A stretch of 64,000 nt of DNA, from positions 248,001-312,000 of the forward strand of contig JAHDSF010000022.1 of NCBI GenBank assembly GCA_018432935.1. The letters are read 5' to 3'. The stretch comes from Rhodospirillales bacterium (lineage in GTDB: Bacteria > Pseudomonadota > Alphaproteobacteria > Rhodospirillales > Shumkoniaceae). A program made the translations under genes and the position numbers. Each line of letters starts with the position of its first letter. Position 1 is the stretch's first letter. Shown here piece by piece: positions 56,844 to 64,000 of this stretch. The notes under the pieces are model-generated. The model made no database searches. It was given only the letters and a program-made list of their open reading frames with translations, and was not told the origin of the DNA.

Positions 56844-58742
56844 TCAGATGATCGTGCGCTCGCGCATCAGGGCGACGACGCGGTCGGCCAGGACATCCGC
56901 ATCCGCTTCCGCGCCGGGCAGCGTGATCTCCGGCGCCTGCGGCCGCTCGTACGGGCTGTCGACGCCGGTGAAGTGGACCAGCTCGCCGCGCCGCGCCTTC
57001 GCGTACAGCCCCTTCGGATCGCGCGCCTCGCAGACCTCGAGCGGGGTGTCGACGAACACCTCAAGGAAGGGATCGGGGGCGACGCTCTCGCGCGCCGCCA
57101 CCCGCTCGGCCCGGTAGGGCGAGATGAACGAGACCAGCACGATCAGCCCGGCATCGGCCATCAGCCGCGCCATCTCGGTGACGCGGCGAATGTTTTCGGC
57201 GCGATCGGCCTCGGTGAACCCGAGGTCGCGGTTGAGGCCGTGGCGGACGTTGTCGCCGTCGAGCGTATAGGTGTGCCGGCCCATCGCGTGCAGCTTGCGC
57301 TCGACGATGTTGGCGATGGTCGACTTGCCCGAGCCCGAAAGGCCGGTGAACCACAGCACGCAGGCCTTCTGTCCCTTGGCCGCGGCGCGGGCGGCCTTGT
57401 CGACGTCCAGGCTCTGCCAATGGATGTTGGTGGCGCGGCGCAGAGCGAAGTCGATCATGCCGGCGCCGACGGTGGCGTTGCTGAACCGGTCGACCAGGAT
57501 GAAGCGCCCGGTGTCGCGGTTGTCGGCGTAAGGGTCGAAGGCGAGCGGCCGGTCGACCGACAGATTGGCGACGCCGACCTCGTTCAGCCCGAGGGTTCGC
57601 GCCGCCGTGTGCTCCATGGTGTTGACGTTGATGGCGTGCTTCAGCAGCGTCACCTGGGCGTTGGCAGTGGCGGTGCCGATTTTCAGCAGGTAGGTGCGAT
57701 GGGGGACCAGGGCCTCGTCCGCCATCCACACGAGGTGGGCCTCGAACTGGTCGGCATCGGTCGGGCGCATCTTGGGGTCGGCCAGCATATCGCCGCGGCG
57801 GATGTCGATCTCGTCCTCGAGCGCGAGCGTCACCGCCTGGCCGGATACCGCCTCCTCGAGATCGCCGTCGAAAGTGGCGATCCGGGAAACGCGCGAGATA
57901 CGGCCGGAGTGGGCGACCGCCACCGGGTCGCCCCGCCGCACGGCGCCCGACGCGATCGTCCCGGAGAAGCCCCGGAAGGTGTGGTCGGGGCGGTTGACCC
58001 ATTGCACCGGCATGCGGAACGGGCGGCCGCGCGCCAGGTCGGCAACCTGCACCGTCTCCAGCCACTGCAGAAGGGTGGGGCCGTCGTACCACGGCATCGT
58101 CGCCGAGGGCGCCATCACGTTGTCGCCCTTGAGCGCCGAAACCGGGACGCATGCCACCTCGGCGAAGCCGAGTCGGTCGGCGAGCTCCCGGTAGGCGGCG
58201 CCGATCGCCTCGAAGGTGGCCTGCTCGTAACCGACCAGGTCCATCTTGTTGACCGCCAGCAGGACGTGGCGAATGCCGAGCAGCGAGACGATGAAGCTGT
58301 GGCGGCGGGTCTGGGTCAGGATGCCTTTGCGGGCGTCGACCAGGATCACCGCCGTATCGGCGGTCGAGGCGCCGGTCGCCATGTTGCGCGTGTACTGCTC
58401 GTGGCCGGGGGTATCGGCGACGATGAAACGGCGGCGATCGGTGGCGAAGAAGCGGTAGGCGACGTCGATGGTGATGCCCTGCTCGCGCTCCGCCTGCAGG
58501 CCGTCCAGCAGCAGCGCGTAGTCGATCGCGCCTCCCTGGGTGCCGACTTTCCTGCTGTCGATCTCGAGGGTGGTGAGCTGGTCCTCGAAGATCAGCTTGC
58601 AGTCCCACAAGAGGCGCCCGATCAGCGTGCTCTTGCCGTCGTCGACGCTGCCGCAGGTGATGAAGCGCAGCAGGTCCTTGCGTTCCTGGGTCTCGAGGAA
58701 GGCGGCAATGCCGGCCGCGTCGATGTCCGCTTCGCGCAGCAT
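56844..58742 (-). CDS. cysNC: Bifunctional sulfate adenylyltransferase subunit 1 / APS kinase
   Basis: A 632-residue fusion. The N-terminal CysN GTPase (about 1-430) has P-loop [32 protein letters not shown] and [10 protein letters not shown]. The C-terminal APS kinase CysC (about 445-632) has [17 protein letters not shown] and [20 protein letters not shown]. It activates ATP sulfurylase by GTP hydrolysis and phosphorylates APS to PAPS. The ATG overlaps the cysD stop by one base. Confidence 0.97.
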   Translation of the reverse strand: MLREADIDAAGIAAFLETQERKDLLRFITCGSVDDGKSTLIGRLLWDCKLIFEDQLTTLEIDSRKVGTQGGAIDYALLLDGLQAEREQGITIDVAYRFFATDRRRFIVADTPGHEQYTRNMATGASTADTAVILVDARKGILTQTRRHSFIVSLLGIRHVLLAVNKMDLVGYEQATFEAIGAAYRELADRLGFAEVACVPVSALKGDNVMAPSATMPWYDGPTLLQWLETVQVADLARGRPFRMPVQWVNRPDHTFRGFSGTIASGAVRRGDPVAVAHSGRISRVSRIATFDGDLEEAVSGQAVTLALEDEIDIRRGDMLADPKMRPTDADQFEAHLVWMADEALVPHRTYLLKIGTATANAQVTLLKHAINVNTMEHTAARTLGLNEVGVANLSVDRPLAFDPYADNRDTGRFILVDRFSNATVGAGMIDFALRRATNIHWQSLDVDKAARAAAKGQKACVLWFTGLSGSGKSTIANIVERKLHAMGRHTYTLDGDNVRHGLNRDLGFTEADRAENIRRVTEMARLMADAGLIVLVSFISPYRAERVAARESVAPDPFLEVFVDTPLEVCEARDPKGLYAKARRGELVHFTGVDSPYERPQAPEITLPGAEADADVLADRVVALMRERTII

Positions 58743-59647
58743 CAGAAATAGCCCTCCTGCTTCTTGCGTTCCATCGAGCCGGTGCCGTCGTGGTCGATCA
58801 CCCGGCCCTGGCGTTCCGAGGTGCGGGCGAGGAACATCTCGCGGACGATCTCGGGCAGCGTCGCCGCCGTCGACTCGACGGCGCCGGTCAGCGGGTAGCA
58901 TCCGAGGGTGCGGAACCGGACCATGCGCATCCGCGGCTTCTCGCCCGGCTGCAGCGGCATGCGATCGTCGTCGACCATGATCAGCGCGCCGTCGCGCTCG
59001 ACCACCGGGCGCATCGCCGCGAAGTACAGCGGCACGATCGGGATGTCCTCGCGCAGGATGTATTGCCAGATGTCGAGCTCGGTCCAGTTCGAGAGCGGGA
59101 AGGCCCGAATGCTTTCGCCCTTGCGGACGCGGCCGTTGTACAGGTTCCACAGCTCGGGCCGCTGGTTGCGCGGGTCCCAGCGGTGCGCCTCGGTGCGGAA
59201 CGAGAACACCCGCTCCTTGGCGCGCGAGGCCTCCTCGTCGCGCCGGGCGCCGCCGAACGCCGCGTCGAAACCGTACTCGGTGAGCGCCTGCTTAAGCGCC
59301 TCGGTCTTCATGATGTCGGTGTACAGCGCCGAGCCGTGAGTGAACGGGGTGACTCCCTGCCGCACCCCTTCCTGGTTGGTGTGGACCAGCAGCTCGAACC
59401 CGACCTCCTTCGCCATCCGCTGCCGGAAGGCGATCATCTCGCGGAACTTCCACGTGGTGTCGACGTGCAATAGCGGGAACGGGATGCGGCCGGGGAAGAA
59501 CGCTTTGCGCGCCAGGTGCAGCATCACCGAGGAGTCCTTGCCGATCGAGTACAGCATCACCGGCTTGCTGAACTCCGCCGCCACCTCGCGAATGATGTGG
59601 ATGCTTTCCGCTTCGAGGCGCTGGAGATGGGTCAGGACCGACGACAT
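58742..59647 (-). CDS. cysD: Sulfate adenylyltransferase subunit 2
   Basis: Makes APS from ATP and sulfate together with CysN. It has 301 residues of the PAPS-reductase/ATP-PPase fold with PP-loop [47 protein letters not shown] and the standard C-terminus ERKKQEGYF. The start follows GGAAGGAG. It is first in a two-gene operon with cysNC; reductive steps (cysH, cysI) are elsewhere. Confidence 0.97.
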   Translation of the reverse strand: MSSVLTHLQRLEAESIHIIREVAAEFSKPVMLYSIGKDSSVMLHLARKAFFPGRIPFPLLHVDTTWKFREMIAFRQRMAKEVGFELLVHTNQEGVRQGVTPFTHGSALYTDIMKTEALKQALTEYGFDAAFGGARRDEEASRAKERVFSFRTEAHRWDPRNQRPELWNLYNGRVRKGESIRAFPLSNWTELDIWQYILREDIPIVPLYFAAMRPVVERDGALIMVDDDRMPLQPGEKPRMRMVRFRTLGCYPLTGAVESTAATLPEIVREMFLARTSERQGRVIDHDGTGSMERKKQEGYF

Positions 59648-59701
59648 GAGACTCCTTCCGTGACGGCGTTCCGCCGGAGATCGGTTGTGTTGTGCTGGCT
59701 G

Positions 59702-59730
59702 GCGATACTGCGAATGGCGCCGTTCATCAA
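59702..59730 (-). promoter_or_regulatory. Candidate promoter of cysD-cysNC
   Basis: On the minus strand TTGATG (59730-59725) and TATCGC (59707-59702) are 17 bases apart, about 55 bases before the cysD ATG in the 109-base gap after the heparinase-like gene. Confidence 0.45.
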
Positions 59731-59756
59731 GCGCTATTGCGGGCGCGTTCGGGGGG

Positions 59757-61391
59757 TCACATCCGCCGAAAGAACCAGGACACCGATACGGAGGGGGCAT
59801 CGACCGCGACGTCGACCACGAGCTGGCTGGTCGGCACGAGCGCGTAGAAGCGGGCCGCGTAGACGCTCTCCGCCACGCGGAGGGAGCCGTTGTCGACGCC
59901 GAAGCACCAGCGCTCCTCTCCGCTCAGCAGCACGGCGCCGCGCTCGCCCCTCTCCTCGACGCGGACGTCCGGGTGAAGATGGAAATGAAGATGGGCGTCA
60001 CGGGGCGATCGGGCGGCGAGATCGAAGGTGTCGGTGCCGTGAAGCGCGCCGTCGCCGGCGACTTCCAGCCGCCGCGTATGGGAGACGCCGAGATGGCGGT
60101 AGCCGTCGTGGCTCCCTTCGGCGAAGGTGCGGCCATCCTTCTCCCCGGTCTGCAGGTTCACCCGGCGCGGCCGCCGCCCCAGCCGGAAGGTTCCGTACAC
60201 CTCGGCGCTGTCCCTGCCGTCGACGTCGGCGGTGGAGTGGGCGGGCGTGCCGCGCAGCAGGTTGCGGCGCGCATCCTGATAGGCATAGGTGCCGCAGTTG
60301 ACGACGATGCGGCGCTCGGCGGACGACATCTCGAAGGCCAGGGTGTCGGCGTGGGCGTGGGCCGGAAGGTCGTCGGGACAGCAGGGCCCGGCGTCGAAGA
60401 CAACGATGGTGTCCCGCGAAGCCAGCCGGGCGTAGCCGGCGTCCGGGAGGACCCGCGGCGGCGACGGCCAGTCGCCGAGCTGCCGCGCTGCCGCCGCGAG
60501 GGCGTGCGGATCGCCGATCTCGCCGTCGTTGAACAGCGGCAACAGCCCGTCGCCCATGCGGAAGAAGGCGAGCGCCCGTCCCATGCGGGCGATCGTCTCG
60601 TCGAGCCAGGCGGGCGACGCTTCGGCGAGCAGGGCCCGAATATCCAGCAGGTCGCCCAGGACCTGCAGGTGGTAGGCGGGCGAGCGCTCGTAGTGGGCGC
60701 CGTCAGGGAGGACCTGACGCGCCGCTTCGGCTTCGAGGGCGGCCAGGGCGCGCCTTCCGTCGTCGGTGTGGCCGCGCCGCAGGCAGCCCGCCGCGACCAG
60801 GGCCTTGAGGTTCTTGATCACGTGGTTGCCGCCGACGTCGCGCTCGAGGACGCGCGGCAGGTGGGCGGCGTGGCGGTCGATCGCTCTCGCGTACTCCCGC
60901 TTCGCCGTGTCGTCGCGAGTCTCCGTCAGCCATTCGGCATGGCGCAGCCACGCGTGCAGGCGAAGCGACACGGGGTAGGGGTGCCATGCCGGGCCGCCGA
61001 TGCGGCGGTGCCGGGCGATCCAGTCGGCCACCGCCGCGCGTCCCAGGGCCAGAGCCTGCGGTGTGCCGAGGGCGGCGAGGTCGTCGAGCCAGTCGAAGTA
61101 ATGGAGCGAGAAGCGCCACAGCAGCGGCATGTCCGCCGCGTCCCAGTCGAATGGCCGCGCGAACGGCCGCTCCAGCCCGACCAGCCGGATCGTCCCGGCG
61201 ACGATCCGGGCACCGTGCTCGGCATCGCCCGGGCACCATCCGGGCGCCGGTTGGCGCGGCAGGCACGGCGCCCGTCGCGGGCGGTAGAGCGGGGATGCGA
61301 ACCACGGCGTCCTCGCGCGCCGCCAAAGCCGGTGGGCCATCTGCTCCGGACGGAGGAAGCGCAGGGTACGCAGGGTCGGCCAGATCAGCAC
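59757..61391 (-). CDS. Heparinase II/III-family protein
   Basis: About 544 residues. An (alpha/alpha) toroid (about 70-340, with [32 protein letters not shown] and [19 protein letters not shown]) precedes a C-terminal beta-sandwich (about 340-544) with [15 protein letters not shown] and [17 protein letters not shown]. The Tyr/His residues of polysaccharide-lyase family 12/15-like enzymes appear ([14 protein letters not shown]). There is no clear signal peptide from this start. Such proteins usually act on uronic-acid exopolysaccharide. GTG at 61391 ([13 protein letters not shown]) is chosen because the frame upstream overlaps the divergent promoter; true start uncertain. Confidence 0.87.
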   Translation of the reverse strand: MLIWPTLRTLRFLRPEQMAHRLWRRARTPWFASPLYRPRRAPCLPRQPAPGWCPGDAEHGARIVAGTIRLVGLERPFARPFDWDAADMPLLWRFSLHYFDWLDDLAALGTPQALALGRAAVADWIARHRRIGGPAWHPYPVSLRLHAWLRHAEWLTETRDDTAKREYARAIDRHAAHLPRVLERDVGGNHVIKNLKALVAAGCLRRGHTDDGRRALAALEAEAARQVLPDGAHYERSPAYHLQVLGDLLDIRALLAEASPAWLDETIARMGRALAFFRMGDGLLPLFNDGEIGDPHALAAAARQLGDWPSPPRVLPDAGYARLASRDTIVVFDAGPCCPDDLPAHAHADTLAFEMSSAERRIVVNCGTYAYQDARRNLLRGTPAHSTADVDGRDSAEVYGTFRLGRRPRRVNLQTGEKDGRTFAEGSHDGYRHLGVSHTRRLEVAGDGALHGTDTFDLAARSPRDAHLHFHLHPDVRVEERGERGAVLLSGEERWCFGVDNGSLRVAESVYAARFYALVPTSQLVVDVAVDAPSVSVSWFFRRM

Positions 61392-61564
61392 GGCATGGGG
61401 TCCAGGAAAGAAAGCCGAACCCGACCTTGATGCGGCCGCCAGGGGGGTCTCGTCAATCCCGCGCGATGACGACTGTCGCGGCCGCAGCCGGAGGGCTTGG
61501 CCGAAGCCATGCGACAGGTTACGTTGCCCCGACAACATGCGAGTCCCTGGTCCGGCTATTCTCC

Positions 61565-62797
61565 GTGAAGCTCTCGATCGCAAACCTGCTGGCCGCCGCT
61601 GCCTGGATCATCCTGCCGCTGGGCTACGTCGCTCCCAAGGGCGAGGCGGCCCTGCTCACGGTGCTGGCCGTGGCAGCGCTGGGGCTCCTGTGGCGGCAGG
61701 GGCGGTTCCGTTGGCATCGCGGGTCGGCGCTCTGCTGGTCCGCGGCGGCAATCGGGACGGTGGTCCTCGCCTCTCCGCTGTGGTCGGTGGCTCCCTACCG
61801 CTCTCTGGCGGCGGCGGGCCTTTTCCTAGGGACGGGACTGGCCGCCGCCGTGCTGGTCCGCGCCGCCTCCTCTCTGAACGATGCCGAGGCGCGATGGCTG
61901 GAGCGGATGGTGCTGGTTGCCGTCAGCGCGTCCATTCTGCTGCTCGGCGCCGAATACGTTTCGGGCGGCCCTCTGACGTCACTGGTCGCCCGATTCAAAG
62001 GGGTGAGGCTCGATCCCTCCGACAACGTGCTGGCAGGGCTGGCCAACGGCGCATCGGTGGCCGCGCTGCTGGCCTGGCCGTTGCTGGCGGCCTGGAGAAG
62101 ACGAGCCGGCGCGTCCGCCGCCGTGTTGGCCTTCGCCGCGGTGATGGGCATTCTCTGGTTCGGCACGGCGGATACCACGCCGCTGGCCTTCGCCACGGGA
62201 GGATTGGTGGCGGCGACCGTTCTCGCCGCGCCGCGGATCGCCCGCGGGGCGGCCTTGGTCGCCGTGACCGTGATGATGCTCGGCATGCCTCTGCTGCCCG
62301 GGGCCCTTCCCGACCCTCAGGTCGACGATCCTCTGATGTCGCAGTTGTCCAACTCCGGCCTGCATCGGCTGGTGATCTGGCGCAACACCGCCGAGCGGAT
62401 CGCCGAACGCCCCCTCCTCGGCTACGGCTTCGACAGCTCGCGGGAGCTCTACGGACCGCAGTCCAAGCAGGAGTACCGCCTGAGCGGGCGCCAGTGGGCG
62501 ATCAGGTCCGAGCCGATCCCGCTTCATCCCCATAACGCGGTGCTGCAGATCTGGCTCGAGATGGGGGCTCTCGGAGCCTTTGCCTTTCTGGCTTTCCTGG
62601 TGGTGCTGGTGCGGCGCATTTTCGACGGCGCCACCGATCCGGCGGCGCGGGCGGCGGCGATGGGCATGCTCGGCAGCGCGCTGGTGATCGGCAACCTGAG
62701 TTATGGAGCGTGGCAGAGCTGGTGGCTGGGGTCGCTGGCGATGGGCGCCGTGATGATGCTCGCCATCGCCCGCGCATCCGACCCGGTGGGACGCTGA
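61565..62797 (+). CDS. O-antigen ligase/polymerase-like membrane protein
   Basis: About 410 residues, ten or more TM helices, Wzy_C/WaaL-type. The large periplasmic loop (about 255-320) has NSGLHRLVIWRNTAERIAERPLLGYGFDSSREL and PLHPHNAVLQIWLEMGALG. In the latter the His of HPHNAxLQ is the conserved ligase signature. It joins or polymerises surface glycan. GTG at 61565 is used because codons upstream of it lose the strong third-position GC preference; an ATG at 61466 is the alternative. It is divergent from the heparinase-like gene, giving an exopolysaccharide pair. Confidence 0.88.
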   Translation: MKLSIANLLAAAAWIILPLGYVAPKGEAALLTVLAVAALGLLWRQGRFRWHRGSALCWSAAAIGTVVLASPLWSVAPYRSLAAAGLFLGTGLAAAVLVRAASSLNDAEARWLERMVLVAVSASILLLGAEYVSGGPLTSLVARFKGVRLDPSDNVLAGLANGASVAALLAWPLLAAWRRRAGASAAVLAFAAVMGILWFGTADTTPLAFATGGLVAATVLAAPRIARGAALVAVTVMMLGMPLLPGALPDPQVDDPLMSQLSNSGLHRLVIWRNTAERIAERPLLGYGFDSSRELYGPQSKQEYRLSGRQWAIRSEPIPLHPHNAVLQIWLEMGALGAFAFLAFLVVLVRRIFDGATDPAARAAAMGMLGSALVIGNLSYGAWQSWWLGSLAMGAVMMLAIARASDPVGR

Positions 62798-62807
62798 CGA
62801 TCATAGC

Positions 62808-62881
62808 TGGCTGGGGCGCCAGGATTCGAACCTGGGATGGCGGGACCAAAACCCGCTGCCTTACCGCTTGGCTACGCCCCA
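62808..62881 (-). tRNA. tRNA-Gln(TTG)
   Basis: The minus strand reads a 74-base cloverleaf with encoded CCA. Acceptor TGGGGCG pairs with CGCCCCA, anticodon stem GCGGG/CCCGC closes loop TTTTGGT (anticodon TTG), and the T arm CCAGGTTCGAATCCTGG is perfect. It sits 10 bases after the O-antigen-ligase-like gene, on the other strand. Confidence 0.97.
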
Positions 62882-62942
62882 ATCCCTGGAAACGGCCCAG
62901 AACCTACGCCGAAACGGCCCCCATCGCAAGGCGGCGCGGACC

Positions 62943-63842
62943 TCAGTCGTCGAGTGCGGCCGTCTCGGAAACCAGTGGGGCGACGGCTACCCACCAGCGG
63001 CCATGCGCGGCGGAGATCCGCGCCGCCGCGGTGCCGGCCGCGGCGGCGTCGGCGAACAGCCCGAAGCAGGTGCCGCCGCTGCCCGACATCCGCGCCAGCA
63101 GGACATCGTCCTGGCGCGCCAGCTCGGCCAGCGTGTCGGCGACTTTCGGCGCCAGCGCGCAGGCCGCCGGCTCCAGGTCGTTGCGTCGCGCCCGTAGCGC
63201 CGACGCCAGCCCGGCGACGTCCACCGGCAGCTCGAGCGGCGGGGAGGGCGGCGAGAAGGGGCCGTGGCGCGCCTTGAACACGGCCGCGGTCGGCACGGGC
63301 ACCCCGGGGTTGACCAGCACGAACCAGGCCGGCGGCAGCTCGGGAACCGGCGTCACGACCTCGCCGATGCCTCCCATATAGGCCGAGCGCCCGGTCAGGC
63401 ACACCGGCACGTCGGCGCCCAGCGTCAACGCAACGGCAAGGGCAGCCTCGTCGGACAGGGGCGCATTCCACAGCTCGGCCAGCGCGCGCAGGGTCGCCGC
63501 GGCATCGGCCGAGCCGCCGCCCATGCCGGAGGAGGGCGGCAGCCGCTTGGTCAGGGTAATCGCCGCGCCGGCCGTCGCCCCTGTCGCCGCGGCCAGCGCC
63601 CGGGCGGCCCGCAGCACCAGGTTCTCGGGTCCGGCGGGGAGGCGCGGCGCGAAAGGACCCGCCAGCCTCAGGGTCAGATCCCGCGCCGGCCGCACCTCGA
63701 TCGTGTCGGCGATGCCGGCGAAGGTGGCCAGGCTGTCGAGAAGGTGAAAGCCGTCGTCACGGCGGCCGACCACGTGGAGGTAGAGGTTGATCTTGGCGGG
63801 TGCCGCGCGGCGCACCGCCACGTCCGCCACGTCCTCAACCAT
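62943..63842 (-). CDS. ispE: 4-diphosphocytidyl-2-C-methyl-D-erythritol kinase
   Basis: Fourth-step kinase of the MEP isoprenoid pathway. It has 299 residues, GHMP fold, with APAKINLYLHVVGRRDDGFHLL at the start, the ATP loop PPSSGMGGGSADAAATL, TLGADVPVCL with the catalytic Asp, and MSGSGGTCFGLF near the end. The ATG overlaps the stop of the upstream TPR gene by eight bases, and the tRNA-Gln lies downstream. Confidence 0.97.
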   Translation of the reverse strand: MVEDVADVAVRRAAPAKINLYLHVVGRRDDGFHLLDSLATFAGIADTIEVRPARDLTLRLAGPFAPRLPAGPENLVLRAARALAAATGATAGAAITLTKRLPPSSGMGGGSADAAATLRALAELWNAPLSDEAALAVALTLGADVPVCLTGRSAYMGGIGEVVTPVPELPPAWFVLVNPGVPVPTAAVFKARHGPFSPPSPPLELPVDVAGLASALRARRNDLEPAACALAPKVADTLAELARQDDVLLARMSGSGGTCFGLFADAAAAGTAAARISAAHGRWWVAVAPLVSETAALDD

Positions 63843-64000
63843 CGCTCTTGGCCGCGGTCGAGCCCGGCAGCCCGTGCTTGAGCTTCTCCTCGATCCTGGC
63901 CCGGTCCTTCTCTTCCGGCTTGAAGCTGAGGGCACGCCGCCACTGGAAACGCGCTTCCTCGCGCCGACCGACCTTCCAGTAGGCGTCGCCCAGGTGATCG
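63835..64000 (-). CDS. TPR protein, C-terminal end only (5' part outside window)
   Basis: The minus strand from the window edge reads DHLGDAYWKVGRREEARFQW and then RRALSFKPEEKDRARIEEKL, a terminal tetratricopeptide unit, followed by a short basic tail ending KSDG and TGA (complement of 63835-63837). Only about 54 residues are inside. TPR proteins with the same ending stand directly before ispE in other alphaproteobacteria. The 8-base overlap with ispE indicates one transcript. Confidence 0.85.
   Translation of the reverse strand, partial: DHLGDAYWKVGRREEARFQWRRALSFKPEEKDRARIEEKLKHGLPGSTAAKSDG

Overview
The window is a GC-rich chromosomal segment of an alphaproteobacterium, most likely a member of the Rhodospirillales (Magnetospirillum/Azospirillum-like). 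The evidence is the gene order FYDLN-acid protein / aroA-cmk-rpsA-sppA-ihfB, a DUF2336 protein, a DUF2852 protein, a bacterial cereblon-type (CULT) protein close to the one I remember from Magnetospirillum, and the RNase P / YidD / YidC / EngB / ArgB cluster. There is no integrase, transposase, phage gene or CRISPR array. Almost all of it is core chromosome with short intergenic gaps and many 4-base ATGA/GTGA gene overlaps.

Layout. 3-1742: the 3' part of a hybrid histidine kinase (PAS, HisKA, HATPase, receiver, Hpt). 1748-9259: a peptide-type ABC import operon (binding protein, two permeases, two ATPases, alpha/beta hydrolase), divergent from an RpiR-family regulator. 9380-15610: tRNA-Ala, FYDLN protein, then aroA-cmk-rpsA-sppA-ihfB-lapA-like. 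15622-18003: pyrF, proline dehydrogenase, trpF. trpF ends inside a 59-base palindrome shared with a convergent AspT-type exchanger. 19873-24513: tRNA-Gly, OmpA-like lipoprotein, apaG, folE, trkH, a 41-codon small ORF, nfeD. 24519-29603: SPFH protein, def-fmt, an unknown conserved protein, truA, a membrane protein. 29597-32344: dapE-dapD and a HAD nucleotidase. 32476-37294: PAS-EAL protein, PAS-GAF-GGDEF protein and DUF2336 protein in a row, which look like a signalling block. 37316-41481: argB, engB, yidC, yidD, rnpA, rpmH. 41668-44519: TVP38 membrane protein, mercuric-reductase-like flavoprotein, DsrE-like protein, small Cys-rich protein. 44716-50314: cysS, a GT-C-like membrane protein with a polyprenyl-type GT2 partner, MFS carrier. 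50461-54150: TRAP transporter (P, Q, M) with an isocitrate-lyase/PEP-mutase family enzyme. 54188-56760: CheZ-like phosphatase, CULT-domain protein, DUF2852 protein, TetR regulator. 56844-59647: cysD-cysNC for sulfate activation. 59757-62797: heparinase II/III-like protein divergent from an O-antigen-ligase-like protein. 62808-64000: tRNA-Gln, ispE and the tail of a TPR protein.

The parts most worth a second look are the CheZ-like protein, which carries three copies of the short CheY-binding peptide that E. coli CheZ has once; the divergently oriented CULT protein with an intact aromatic cage; the REP-like palindrome that supplies the C-terminus of TrpF; the 27-base operator-like inverted repeat between the TetR gene and the DUF2852 gene; and the TVP38/flavoprotein/DsrE/Cys-rich cluster. 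All functional statements rest on motif and family recognition by reading; no search was run.
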